From Gammaproteobacteria bacterium (GTDB lineage: Bacteria > Pseudomonadota > Gammaproteobacteria > Chromatiales > Chromatiaceae), in NCBI GenBank assembly GCA_020445405.1, contig JAGRGQ010000010.1, positions 1 through 64,000 on the forward strand: a DNA stretch of 64,000 bases, read 5' to 3'. Shown here piece after piece: positions 7,626 through 16,135 of the stretch. The stretch's first letter is position 1. Each line of letters starts with the position of its first letter. The position numbers and the translations under genes are program-made. Below the pieces are notes generated by a model. That model was not told where the DNA came from, made no database searches, and saw nothing but the letters and a program-made list of their open reading frames with translations.

Positions 7626-8503
7626 TGTCAACTGTTGAAGGGAGATTCTTTTCAGTACAGGTCGGCGGCTGGCTCGCGGTTTTCTGTTCCGCGTTCTGTT
7701 TCTATCTTGCCACCGTGACGATACGCTGGGCGGAGGCGTATGTGGTGATAGAGACCCCCTTTTTCGTATTCTCGCGGTTTTTCATGGGGTTCTGTGTTGT
7801 GTGCGTGACCATGCTCCTCAGCAGACGCCGCCTGCGTCCCCGCAGATACGACCTGCTGCTGGTCCGCACCGTGACAAATACGATCGCTGTATTCTGCTTT
7901 TACAAGGCCGTGGAGGTTGGATCATTGGCCGAGGCCAATATATTGAATATGACGTATCCGCTGTTTGTCGCCCTGTTTGCCTGGTTCTTCATTAAGGAGC
8001 AGCGGGACGCCTTTGTCCTGCTGGTCGTTGCAATCGCATTTGTGGGTATCTGGTTGATACTCGCACCGGATGAGATTGGAATGAAATGGGAAAATATCTG
8101 GGGTCTCTGTTCCGGAATCTCAGCCTCCCTGGCGATGGTCTCGCTCAATCTGAGCCGGAAATACCATGATTCGCAGACCATTCTCTTTTACATGTTCGGG
8201 CTGGGATCACTGTTAATATTTGCAATTTTCAATGAGGCGATTTTCTGGCCGGACAGGTACGAACTGTTCTTCCTGTTTACCTGTTCCGCAGTCGGCGTTC
8301 TGGGTCAGTATCTGCTTACTTACGGTTTTCTGTTCGTAACCGCGGTCGAAGGTTCAATCATCTCTTCCAGCAGAATAATCATTGCCGCGCTGTCTGGTCC
8401 ACTGTTGGTGGGGGATCCGGCGTTAACGCTTTCGGGATGGTGCGGTGCGTTGCTTATATTCGCCGCCAATTCCATTCTGGCCTATCGCAAGTCCCTGGTT
8501 TAG
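7625..8503 (+). CDS. EamA/DMT family permease
   Basis: A 292-residue integral membrane protein with ten predicted hydrophobic helices in two repeats of five, typical of the EamA (drug/metabolite transporter) superfamily. The end of each repeat is characteristic: ANILNMTYPLFVALFAWF in the first and EGSIISSSRIIIAALSGPL in the second. These carriers export amino acids, nucleobases or other small metabolites at the inner membrane. The substrate cannot be read from the sequence. The gene appears translationally coupled to a 25-residue leader ORF. No neighbour suggests a pathway. Confidence 0.85.
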   Translation: MSTVEGRFFSVQVGGWLAVFCSAFCFYLATVTIRWAEAYVVIETPFFVFSRFFMGFCVVCVTMLLSRRRLRPRRYDLLLVRTVTNTIAVFCFYKAVEVGSLAEANILNMTYPLFVALFAWFFIKEQRDAFVLLVVAIAFVGIWLILAPDEIGMKWENIWGLCSGISASLAMVSLNLSRKYHDSQTILFYMFGLGSLLIFAIFNEAIFWPDRYELFFLFTCSAVGVLGQYLLTYGFLFVTAVEGSIISSSRIIIAALSGPLLVGDPALTLSGWCGALLIFAANSILAYRKSLV

Positions 8504-8708
8504 TCGCCCCTGCGAGCCGATTGTTGTGCCATTTGTATCTGTGCCGCGTGGGCGCGCCGCAGGAGCTGTCAGTTTATCCGCTGAAAGCCGGCTCCGATTT
8601 CAGACGGCCGATCTCCCCGGGAGCAGCTGCCCCGCCCGGTATCCAGCGACAATGGTTTCGGATCGAACCTCCTGACCCTGACGCAACAACGCTGCGAAGG
8701 GCGGATCA

Positions 8709-9299
8709 TCAGTGCGTCGCCCGTTCACCCCAGATCTCCTTCAGGCGGCTGTCCCGACCACAGTTCAGGCGATAGAATCTATACCGTATCGGGTTCTTCT
8801 TGTAGTAGTCCTGGTGATAACTCTCTTTCCCTTTTATGGGGTAGAAGGTGGAAGCATTTAAAATGGGAGTGACCACCTTTTTGTCCGGAAACTGCTCAAT
8901 AACTCTTTTTTTGGACTGTTCAGCCAGACTTCTCTCTTTTTCGTTTGCGACGAAAATGGCACTCAGATAACTGTGGCCCTTGTCGCAGAATTGTCCCCGG
9001 TCGTCGAATGGATCGATGTTCACCCAATAATAATCCAACAGGGATTCATAACTGATTTTGTCCGGATCGTAGGTGATCTCGACCGCTTCATAGTGGCCGG
9101 TATGGTCGCCGTTATAAGTTGGATTTTTCAGACTCCCACCGGTAAAACCGGAGACAACATCGGTAACGCCATCAAGTTTTTCGAAATCGGACTCCATACA
9201 CCAGAAACAACCCCCTGCCAAAATCGTTTTGTCTGCTGTGACGCTGCCGGCATAGGCAAACAAACCGGCCAGAACCAATAGGGTTAATCTGTTTTTCAC
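8709..9299 (-). CDS. msrA: Periplasmic peptide-methionine (S)-S-oxide reductase MsrA
   Basis: A 196-residue enzyme that repairs methionine-S-sulfoxide in proteins. The catalytic cysteine is in GGCFWC (C31), with candidate resolving cysteines in QFCDKG and near the C-terminus (RLNCGRD). HTGHYEAVEI and ESYHQDYYKKNP are further MsrA signatures. I chose the GTG at 9299, which follows CAGGAGAG and starts a clear Sec signal peptide (hydrophobic core LLVLAGLFAYAG, cleavage after VTA), so the enzyme is exported. A longer frame to 9464 exists but would bury the signal peptide. No msrB lies beside it. Reductant would have to come from a periplasmic thiol system. Confidence 0.88.
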   Translation of the reverse strand: MKNRLTLLVLAGLFAYAGSVTADKTILAGGCFWCMESDFEKLDGVTDVVSGFTGGSLKNPTYNGDHTGHYEAVEITYDPDKISYESLLDYYWVNIDPFDDRGQFCDKGHSYLSAIFVANEKERSLAEQSKKRVIEQFPDKKVVTPILNASTFYPIKGKESYHQDYYKKNPIRYRFYRLNCGRDSRLKEIWGERATH

Positions 9300-9672
9300 G
9301 ATTTCTCTCTCCTGGTGTATATCTTTCTGTTGTACGTCGGGGACCGCCGGGTAACGTCGTCGTTCCGGATAACAGTCAGGCATGCTCAGCGTACTGCAAT
9401 CACCGGTTGAGTGGGAAGCGTTACCCGGAGCGGATATAATAGCGCCTGGCGTTAAACGGATCATCCGGGTCTCCCGCGGCGCCCCTGCCTGGCCTCTGTC
9501 CGGCGTCCAGTAACCTGTTGAACTCCCTGGATCCGCACCCTTCGCCGGGATGACGGGGTATCGGAAAGCAGGCGTGCCTGGATGGATGTTACCGGCTTCC
9601 GTACAGATACAGTCTTTCTATGAGACGGACAAGTTGGAGTTTAGTTCATTGTAAAACGGGGATTAAGTTCGC
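9300..9672. other. Intergenic region between divergent msrA and ppk2
   Basis: About 370 bases without a gene. It contains one arm of a dispersed GTCAT/ATGAC repeat family (9545-9590) and should hold promoters for both genes. A weak GGGGA lies before the ppk2 start. Confidence 0.5.
9545..9590 (+). repeat. Partial copy of GTCAT-CCGG palindromic repeat family
   Basis: CGCCGGGATGACGGGGTATC followed by GGAAAGCAGGCGTGCCTGG aligns with the right half of the element at 49433-49480 (GGCCGGTATGACGGGCTTTC, GGAAAAGCC...). Only one arm of the palindrome is kept here. Confidence 0.5.
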
Positions 9673-10584
9673 ATGAGTGGCAAAGGAAATTCGGAATTCG
9701 TCAAGATCAAAGGCAGGCAGGTCGATCTGCCGTCCCTGTTAGCACGCATCGAAGGACTCGAGCGTGAGAACGCACTGCTGAAGAAGCAGCGCGGCAGGGC
9801 GCTCAGGCGCTACCGCAAACAGGAGGAGTTGAAGCCGTACGAGGCTGAACTGATCAAACTGCAGGAGCAGCTGGAAGCGGACAACCGGCGTATGATCATT
9901 CTTTTCGAAGGGCGCGACGCGGCCGGGAAGGGCGGTGCCATCCAGCGTATCACCTTTTACATGAATCCGCGCCACTACCGCGTCATTGCGCTGGGCAAAC
10001 CAACCCGGGAACAGCGCGGCCAATGGTACTTCCAAAAATATGTCACACAGTTTCCACGCGGCGGGGAGATCGCGATCTTCGACCGCAGTTGGTACAACCG
10101 TGCATTGGTGGAGCCGGTGTTCGAGTTCTGCAGTGAAAAGGAGCACCTGGATTTTATGCAGGGGGTCGCTGGATTCGAGCGGGATCTGGTGCGCCAGGGG
10201 ACCATCCTGGTCAAGTTGTACTTCAGCGTCAGTAAAAAGGTGCAGGCGCAACGCTTCGAAGTGCGCAAGACCAATCCACTGAAACAGTGGAAGCTCAGCG
10301 AAATCGACCTTCAGGTGCAGGAGCGTTGGGACGATTTCTCCCGGATGAAGTACGAAATGCTCAAACGTACCCACACCCAGGCGACACCCTGGACCATCAT
10401 CCGTGCCGACGACAAGCACCGGGCCAGGCTCAATGCCATCAAGGTGATCCTGAGTTGCGTCGATTACCAACAACGCAACAAAGGGCTGGATTACGCGCTG
10501 GATCCAAATGTGGTGTACTCCGGTTCTGAAGAGCTGGAAAAGATGACGGCAGATCTGCTCAGAAGCGGTAAATTCATAGAGTAG
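9673..10584 (+). CDS. ppk2: Polyphosphate kinase 2
   Basis: A 303-residue single-domain PPK2, which phosphorylates nucleoside diphosphates (or monophosphates in other subclasses) from inorganic polyphosphate. The Walker A motif GRDAAGKGG is at residues 80-88, the Walker B-like DRSWYNR around residue 137, and the PPK2 lid region GQWYFQKYV lies between them. A 70-residue N-terminal extension contains a charged coiled-coil segment. Length and single-domain form fit class I PPK2, suggesting ADP/GDP as acceptor, but class is inferred. The following hypothetical gene begins 30 bases after the stop. With phaC and glgP it adds to the storage functions in the window. Confidence 0.92.
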   Translation: MSGKGNSEFVKIKGRQVDLPSLLARIEGLERENALLKKQRGRALRRYRKQEELKPYEAELIKLQEQLEADNRRMIILFEGRDAAGKGGAIQRITFYMNPRHYRVIALGKPTREQRGQWYFQKYVTQFPRGGEIAIFDRSWYNRALVEPVFEFCSEKEHLDFMQGVAGFERDLVRQGTILVKLYFSVSKKVQAQRFEVRKTNPLKQWKLSEIDLQVQERWDDFSRMKYEMLKRTHTQATPWTIIRADDKHRARLNAIKVILSCVDYQQRNKGLDYALDPNVVYSGSEELEKMTADLLRSGKFIE

Positions 10585-10614
10585 GTGGATCAGGGTCAAG
10601 CCATTAAAGCTGTG

Positions 10615-11148
10615 ATGAATAGAGTTGTTCCAATCATCTTCTTGCTGATTGCGCTGTCTGTGTGCGGTGAAGAGCGACTGTCGGTTATCCGGCCGGGAAT
10701 CCCCTGTAAAAACATTCCGGATATCGAACGGCAACTCGGTTCTGTGGAACTGAACCGGGACAGCTCCGGCGTACTCATCGAATACAGCGGGATCCAGGGC
10801 GGGAAAGAAGCGAGGATTATTTATCGATGCGACGGTGGACGCCTGACTGAGCAGAGGGTTATGGTCATGCTTGCAGGTCGCGACGAAGCCTACCGTTATG
10901 CCGATGCTCAGAAAACAGCGCTTTCCGGGCGCTTGGGCGATCCGATTCACGATGGTTTGCAGCTGCCTGTCTGGCGCAGGCTGCTGTTCGGCTTTCTGGG
11001 TGCGGACCTGGACTACCTTACCGCAGTCGTTGTCTGGGGCAGGGAGAGTGAGGCTTTCATGTTGTCCGTCACACAAGCCGGTGAGAGTCTGTGGCAGGTC
11101 TCCATTTCCCAGGGGAGTTCAAAACTGGAGTACATCATCAACTCTTAG
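10615..11148 (+). CDS. Hypothetical exported protein
   Basis: A 177-residue protein of unknown function. It begins with a hydrophobic segment (MNRVVPIIFLLIALSVCG) that looks like a signal peptide, possibly of lipoprotein type with cysteine at residue 17, though the lipobox is not ideal. Two further cysteines (PCKNIP and YRCDGG) could form a disulfide in the periplasm. The rest is mixed alpha/beta with no motif I recognise. The frame also opens at GTG 10585, directly after the ppk2 stop; ATG 10615 is preferred because it puts the hydrophobic segment at the N-terminus. Close spacing suggests co-transcription with ppk2. Confidence 0.55.
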   Translation: MNRVVPIIFLLIALSVCGEERLSVIRPGIPCKNIPDIERQLGSVELNRDSSGVLIEYSGIQGGKEARIIYRCDGGRLTEQRVMVMLAGRDEAYRYADAQKTALSGRLGDPIHDGLQLPVWRRLLFGFLGADLDYLTAVVVWGRESEAFMLSVTQAGESLWQVSISQGSSKLEYIINS

Positions 11149-11252
11149 CCCACCATATCGCCGGGGTCCTGGAAGTGAGCGAGCCAAGCCGTTGCCGGCG
11201 GCCGGGAAAACAAGCTTTAATCAGACCCGGGCGGGAGAAAAAGGAGATAGAG

Positions 11253-12710
11253 GTGCCACTAGAACAGGCGGAAGTGGATAATTTGCAGAGATGGCTGTCG
11301 CACATTGGCGCCGGTCTGGATCAGTACCTGAAATTTGAGCATCCGGATGCGCTGCACCCCGACAGTCACTGGCGTGAATACCTTGATATACCTTTACCCC
11401 GGCAGGGAGTCGGCATTGCCCAGGTGACCCGGGAACTGCTCGATCAGGTTATTCCCAACGGTTCCCCTGTCCCCCGGCCGGGATTCAGCGCCTTTATCAC
11501 CACCGGCTCGACAACCGCTTCCACGCTGGCTTCCGCTGCTGCAAGCATCGCCTCGCCGCAGCGTTACCTGCATACCGCTTTCAACTTTCTGGAGGAGTTG
11601 TCTTTACAGTGGCTGGCGGAGATGTGCGGTATCGGGCGGCTGAAGGGGGTCTACAGCAGCGGCGGATCGGTGGCAAACCTGGTCGCATTGGGCGGGGCAC
11701 GGCAGTCCGCATTCGAAAAATACGGTCATGATCCCGCGGCCGAAGGCGTCAACAGGCCGGTAGCGGTATACGCCAGTGCGGAGTGCCACCATACCATTCA
11801 GCGTTCCGGTGGCGTGTTGGGGATTGGCCGGCGCGCGATCAGATCGATCGCCTGCGATGGTGACGGCCGGATGCGGGTCGATCTTTTGCAACAAGCCATA
11901 GGGAAGGATAAAAAGGCGGGCATTCTGCCGATGGCCATCGTTGGCAACGCGGGTACCACCAATACCGGCGCCATTGATCCGCTGCGGCAAATAGGTGAGA
12001 TCGCGGCGGAGCATTCGATCTGGTTCCACGTCGATGGCGCTTATGGGCTGCCCGGCATACTGGATGATCAGATCAGTCATCTTTATCAGGGCCTGGAGCT
12101 CGCGGATTCGGTCATAGTCGATCCGCACAAATGGCTTGGCGCCTCGGTTGGCGTGGCCGCCACCTTTGTCCGCGACAGAGCGTTGTTGTCTCGCGCATTT
12201 ACCCAGGAACCTGCCGACTATCTGGAGGGTGCCGTAGAACGGGAAGATGGCTCCGGCGCGGTAATCGAGCATTCGCTGGACGACTTCGGCATTCCCTATT
12301 TTGATTACGGCGTGGAACTGAGCTCGCCTTGCAGGGGTGTTGTCGTCTGGGCATTGATTCGGGAAATCGGGGTTGAAGGCATGCGCCAAAGAGTAAAGCG
12401 GCATAACGACATGGCGCGATACCTGGCGCGCTTTGCCGATGAACATCCCAATCTTGAAGTGCTGAGCAAGCCGACACTTTCCATCTGCTGCTTCCGCTAC
12501 ACCGCGCCGCATGTCACCGATCTGGATCTGCTCAACCAGCGACTGCACCGCCGACTGGTAAGAGAGAACGAATTTATGCCCAGTACCACGCGGGTGCAGG
12601 GAAAGCTGGCGCTGCGTCCCTGCTTCATCGGAGCGCGTGCCGATCGTTCGCAAATGGATGGCCTGCTGCAAGCGGTGCTGCGAATTGGCGGCGAACTGGC
12701 GGCTCGATAG
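11253..12710 (+). CDS. PLP-dependent group II decarboxylase family protein
   Basis: A 485-residue cytosolic enzyme of the group II decarboxylase (aromatic amino acid / glutamate / diaminobutyrate) fold. The PLP lysine is in VDPHKWLG, the conserved histidine in SAECHHTIQRS, and the aspartate in HVDGAYG. N-terminal FITTGSTTASTLASAAAS and HTAFNFLEELSLQW are family-like. I chose GTG at 11253, preceded by AAGGAG, over longer frames running into the upstream gene. The substrate cannot be deduced: aromatic L-amino acids, glutamate or 2,4-diaminobutyrate are all possible. The TRAP permease genes follow 57 bases later in the same direction, so uptake and decarboxylation of one compound may be linked. 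Confidence 0.82.
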   Translation: MPLEQAEVDNLQRWLSHIGAGLDQYLKFEHPDALHPDSHWREYLDIPLPRQGVGIAQVTRELLDQVIPNGSPVPRPGFSAFITTGSTTASTLASAAASIASPQRYLHTAFNFLEELSLQWLAEMCGIGRLKGVYSSGGSVANLVALGGARQSAFEKYGHDPAAEGVNRPVAVYASAECHHTIQRSGGVLGIGRRAIRSIACDGDGRMRVDLLQQAIGKDKKAGILPMAIVGNAGTTNTGAIDPLRQIGEIAAEHSIWFHVDGAYGLPGILDDQISHLYQGLELADSVIVDPHKWLGASVGVAATFVRDRALLSRAFTQEPADYLEGAVEREDGSGAVIEHSLDDFGIPYFDYGVELSSPCRGVVVWALIREIGVEGMRQRVKRHNDMARYLARFADEHPNLEVLSKPTLSICCFRYTAPHVTDLDLLNQRLHRRLVRENEFMPSTTRVQGKLALRPCFIGARADRSQMDGLLQAVLRIGGELAAR

Positions 12711-12767
12711 AAAAGGGCTTCTGATCGCTCTGTCGGAACTGGTTTTTTGTCGACATGGTGTGCGCGT

Positions 12768-13322
12768 ATGCAACAGTTGCTTAAATTGTCTCAAGCCATT
12801 GACCGTCTGAACAACCGGATCGGACTGCTGCTCTCCTGGCTGCTCCTGATAATGGTTCTGCTCGGTGTCTACAACGCCGTTACCCGCAAACTGAGTCAGT
12901 CCGCCGGCATCGACCTCAGTTCCAATATGTACATCGAGGCCCAGTGGTATCTGTTCAGCCTGGTGTTTCTCTGGGCCGGCGCGTATGCGCTGCGCCACGG
13001 GGTACATGTCAGAGTGGATATCCTGTATTCGCGCATGGCGCCCAGGTCCAGGGCCTGGGTCGATATCCTTGGTACGCTGTTTTTCCTGCTGCCGCTCTGC
13101 CTGCTGATTATCTGGGTGAGCACACCCTATGCACTGGATTCCTGGCGCATCCTGGAGGATTCTCCCGATCCGGGCGGTCTGCCCCGCTACCTGATCAAGA
13201 GCGCTATACCCGTCGGATTCATACTGCTGCTGCTGCAGGGGCTGTCTGAACTGGTGCGCAATATCGCTATTCTGCGTGGGCTGCCGACCGTTGAGGAGCG
13301 CGGCAAAGAGGAATCGCTGTGA
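12768..13322 (+). CDS. TRAP transporter small permease (DctQ family)
   Basis: A 184-residue protein with four hydrophobic helices, the small membrane subunit of a tripartite ATP-independent periplasmic transporter. LFSLVFLWAGAYALRHGVHVRVDI is the conserved region around helix 2 (quoted in family sense). The ATG at 12768 is preferred to an upstream TTG in the same frame. Its stop overlaps the start of the large permease (GTGA), a standard DctQ-DctM coupling. The matching binding protein is encoded just beyond, on the opposite strand. The expanded loop between helices 3 and 4 (residues about 115-140) resembles that in 2-oxo acid/mannitol TRAP systems. Confidence 0.85.
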   Translation: MQQLLKLSQAIDRLNNRIGLLLSWLLLIMVLLGVYNAVTRKLSQSAGIDLSSNMYIEAQWYLFSLVFLWAGAYALRHGVHVRVDILYSRMAPRSRAWVDILGTLFFLLPLCLLIIWVSTPYALDSWRILEDSPDPGGLPRYLIKSAIPVGFILLLLQGLSELVRNIAILRGLPTVEERGKEESL

Positions 13323-14698
13323 ATCCGGATCTGCTCGGACCCCTGATGTTCGGGGCAGCGCTGGTGTTGATCTTCAGCGGCTACCCGGTGGCATTCGCGC
13401 TTGGTGGAACCTCGCTGATCTTCGCTGTGATCGGCATGCAGATGGACCTGTTGAATTTCGCCATGCTGCAGGCGATCTCCCAGCGCATCTTCGGCGTGAT
13501 GCACAACTATACGCTGCTGGCGGTTCCCTTCTTCATCCTGATGGGCACGATTCTCGAGCGCACCGGTCTGGCAAGGGATCTGCTGAAGACCATGGGCAAC
13601 ATCTTCGGACCGCTGCGCGGCGGCCTTGGTTTTTCTGTCATTCTGGTAGGTACGCTGCTGGCCGCAGCCACCGGCGTGGTAGGCGCCACGGTAGTGGCAA
13701 TGGGCATGATTGCGCTGCCCGTCATGCTGAAGTACAACTACTCCAAAACATTGGCCAGTGGCATCGTCTCGGCTTCCGGGACACTGGGGCAGGTGATTCC
13801 ACCGAGTATCGTGTTGATTGTGCTTGCGGATCAGCTCGGCGTAGCGGTCGGCGACCTGTTCGTGGGATCTTTGCTCCCCGGGCTAATGCTCGCAGCGATG
13901 TACCTGATCTATGTCGCGGGGGTCGCCATTGCAGCGCCCAAGGCGGCGCCGGCCATGCCCGCCGCCGACCGGAGCATGCGCGGCCGGAAACTCCGGTGGG
14001 AGATTGTCCGGGTGATGATGCCTCCGCTGACGCTGATCGCGGTGGTGCTGGGCAGCATCTTTATCGGCTGGGCCACCCCCACCGAGGCGGGCGCCTTCGG
14101 TGCGCTCGGCGCCATCGTTCTGGCTGCGCTGAACCGCAGGCTGACCTTCGCGTCGGTCCGGGAGAGCATGGACACGACTGCCCGTCTCACCAGTATGGTG
14201 ATGTTTATTCTGGTCGGTTCCCAGACCTTCTCGCTGGTGTTCCGCGGGCTGTACGGGGATCTCTGGATAGAGGATCTGCTGACCAACCTGCCCGGCGGTG
14301 CCATCGGTTTCCTGCTGTTGGTCAACCTGGCCATTTTTCTACTGGGATTCTTCATCGATTTCTTTGAGATCGCCTTTATCATCGTGCCGCTGGTGGCGCC
14401 GGTGGCGGCGCGTATGCTCTCGCCCATGTTCGCCGAATTCGACGAGCCCGCGCGTATGGCGCTGGTCTGGTTTGGCGTGTTGATCGGGATGAATCTGCAG
14501 ACCTCGTTTTTGACGCCGCCCTTCGGTTTCTCGTTGTTCTATCTGCGCGGTGTGGCGCCCGTGGAGGTCAGCACCGGGCAGATCTATCGCGGGGCGGTGC
14601 CATTCATCGCCATTCAGCTTATCGGTCTGCTGCTGCTGTTCTATTATCCGCAGCTGGTTACCTGGCTGATCACCATCGGTTTCGGACAGCAGGCCTGA
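13319..14698 (+). CDS. TRAP transporter large permease (DctM family)
   Basis: A 459-residue membrane protein of the ion transporter superfamily with about twelve hydrophobic helices, which carries the Na+-coupled transport step of a TRAP system. Typical motifs include VPFFILMGTILERTGLA, ATGVVGATVVAMGMIALP, and IGWATPTEAGAFGALGA. It begins at a GTG overlapping the small permease stop. No P component follows downstream on the same strand; the DctP-like gene lies convergent at 14813-15886. Substrate is inferred only through that binding protein. Confidence 0.9.
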   Translation: MNPDLLGPLMFGAALVLIFSGYPVAFALGGTSLIFAVIGMQMDLLNFAMLQAISQRIFGVMHNYTLLAVPFFILMGTILERTGLARDLLKTMGNIFGPLRGGLGFSVILVGTLLAAATGVVGATVVAMGMIALPVMLKYNYSKTLASGIVSASGTLGQVIPPSIVLIVLADQLGVAVGDLFVGSLLPGLMLAAMYLIYVAGVAIAAPKAAPAMPAADRSMRGRKLRWEIVRVMMPPLTLIAVVLGSIFIGWATPTEAGAFGALGAIVLAALNRRLTFASVRESMDTTARLTSMVMFILVGSQTFSLVFRGLYGDLWIEDLLTNLPGGAIGFLLLVNLAIFLLGFFIDFFEIAFIIVPLVAPVAARMLSPMFAEFDEPARMALVWFGVLIGMNLQTSFLTPPFGFSLFYLRGVAPVEVSTGQIYRGAVPFIAIQLIGLLLLFYYPQLVTWLITIGFGQQA

Positions 14699-14812
14699 TG
14701 CCAATCCACCACCGCTGGCGCTTGCGCAGGTATGGAGAGTGACAGGAAGAGCCGGCCCTCCCTGGCCGAAGGCTTGAAGCAGTCGTGAGTCCGATGGCGG
14801 GAGAGTACTCCT

Positions 14813-15886
14813 TCACCCGCTGAAAACGAAGCTGGCATAGGTGGATTCGGCCGTGCTGAACCATTTATCGGACTCTGCCTTGAATTTACTCCAGTCCTGA
14901 TAAATCTTCTTGTACACCGGATCGGCCGCGGCCAGCTCGTCGTACAGAGCGAACGCCTCCTTCCGCGCTACCTGCATAATCTCGTCGGAATAGCGGCGCA
15001 GCTGAACGCCTTTTTCGAGCAGGCTCCTCAGGGCGGCGGGATTCTTTGCGTCGAAATCCGCCACCATCTGTTGATTGGTCTGGGCGGAGGCTGTGATGAG
15101 CATCTCCTGATATGCCCTGGGCAGGCCATCCCAGGCCGCTTTATTGACATAGATGCTGAGGCTCGGCGCGGGCTCCCACCAGCCCGGATAGTAGTAGTAC
15201 TTGGCTACCTTGTAAAAGCCCGCCTTCTCGTCATCGTATGGGCCGACCCACTCAGTGGCATCGATCACGCCACGCTCCAGAGCGGGGAAGATGTCTCCCC
15301 CGGCCAATACCTGTACCGTGACTCCCAATCGGCTCATCACTTTGCCGCCGAGACCCGGAATGCGCATTTTGAGCCCCTTCAGGTCTTCAGCGGTGTTCAC
15401 CTCCTTGCGAAACCAGCCCCCCATCTGACAGCCGGTATTGCCCGCGGGGATATTGACGATATTGAAGTCTGAATAGATTTTCCGCATTCGCTCGATGCCA
15501 CCGCCGCTATAGAGCCAGGCGTTCTGCTGTCTGAAGTTCAGACCGAAGGGGAGTCCGGTATCGAATCCAAAAGCCGGGCTCTTGCCGACGTAGTAGTAGG
15601 ATGCGGTGTGTCCTATCGGAAAGGTGCCCTGCGAGACCGCATCGAACACCTCCAGGCCCCCGACGAGTTCGCCGCCGGCATACGGGAGGATCTCGAAATC
15701 TCCGTCGCTCATTGCCTTGACTCTATCGGCTATGTTGACCGCGCCTCCGTAAATGACGTCGAAGGCTTTCGGCCAGCTGGTGGGCATTCTCCAACGGATC
15801 TTTTTGGGAGCTGCGATAATCGCGGGAGCTGTCACCGCAGCTGCGGTTCCGACGGCTGCCCGCTGGATAAAATCACGGCGTTTCAT
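14813..15886 (-). CDS. TRAP transporter substrate-binding protein (DctP/TakP-like)
   Basis: A 357-residue periplasmic solute receptor. The N-terminus MKRRDFIQRAAVGTAAAV is a twin-arginine signal, so the protein is probably exported folded by Tat. The mature start IRWRMPTSWPK and the later QMGGWFRKEV, LKMRIPGLGGKV and ATEWVGPYDDEKAGF match the TakP group, whose studied Rhodobacter member binds 2-oxo acids with a cation; the conserved arginine in KMRIPG is the usual carboxylate clamp. This suggests a 2-oxo acid or related carboxylate as ligand. It is transcribed toward the permease genes 12768-14698 and probably forms one transporter with them. Confidence 0.88.
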   Translation of the reverse strand: MKRRDFIQRAAVGTAAAVTAPAIIAAPKKIRWRMPTSWPKAFDVIYGGAVNIADRVKAMSDGDFEILPYAGGELVGGLEVFDAVSQGTFPIGHTASYYYVGKSPAFGFDTGLPFGLNFRQQNAWLYSGGGIERMRKIYSDFNIVNIPAGNTGCQMGGWFRKEVNTAEDLKGLKMRIPGLGGKVMSRLGVTVQVLAGGDIFPALERGVIDATEWVGPYDDEKAGFYKVAKYYYYPGWWEPAPSLSIYVNKAAWDGLPRAYQEMLITASAQTNQQMVADFDAKNPAALRSLLEKGVQLRRYSDEIMQVARKEAFALYDELAAADPVYKKIYQDWSKFKAESDKWFSTAESTYASFVFSG

Positions 15887-16074
15887 CTGACTCTCCTTTG
15901 GTTGTAAATTATTATCTGCCGGTGATCTGACCGGGGTCGCCTGACTTTATAAGGGAAAGCGAAGCCAAGCGCAAACAGGCCCGCCCGATCAGGGGATTTG
16001 CCCGGATACGGCGGTGACGGTTTTTACAGACGGTTGGAACATTAGACTCGCTGCTGTTGTCAGTCATCTGCCCG

Positions 16075-16117
16075 CTGCGTCGCGTCATGAACCGGAATCG
16101 CCACGGTGCGGCCGCGG
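16075..16117 (+). repeat. Dispersed intergenic repeat, copy B
   Basis: CTGCGTCGCGTCATGAACCG followed by GAATCGCCACGGTGCGGCC aligns with copy A (7441-7484) and copy C (46312-46357). It lies just downstream of the GH17-GT2 gene. Confidence 0.5.
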
Positions 16118-16135
16118 GATGTGATGGGACAGGTT

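Noticed and set aside
9739-11076. 445-codon minus-strand ORF
   Set aside because: Antisense to ppk2 and the following gene; the translation has no recognisable family and the plus-strand genes are clear.
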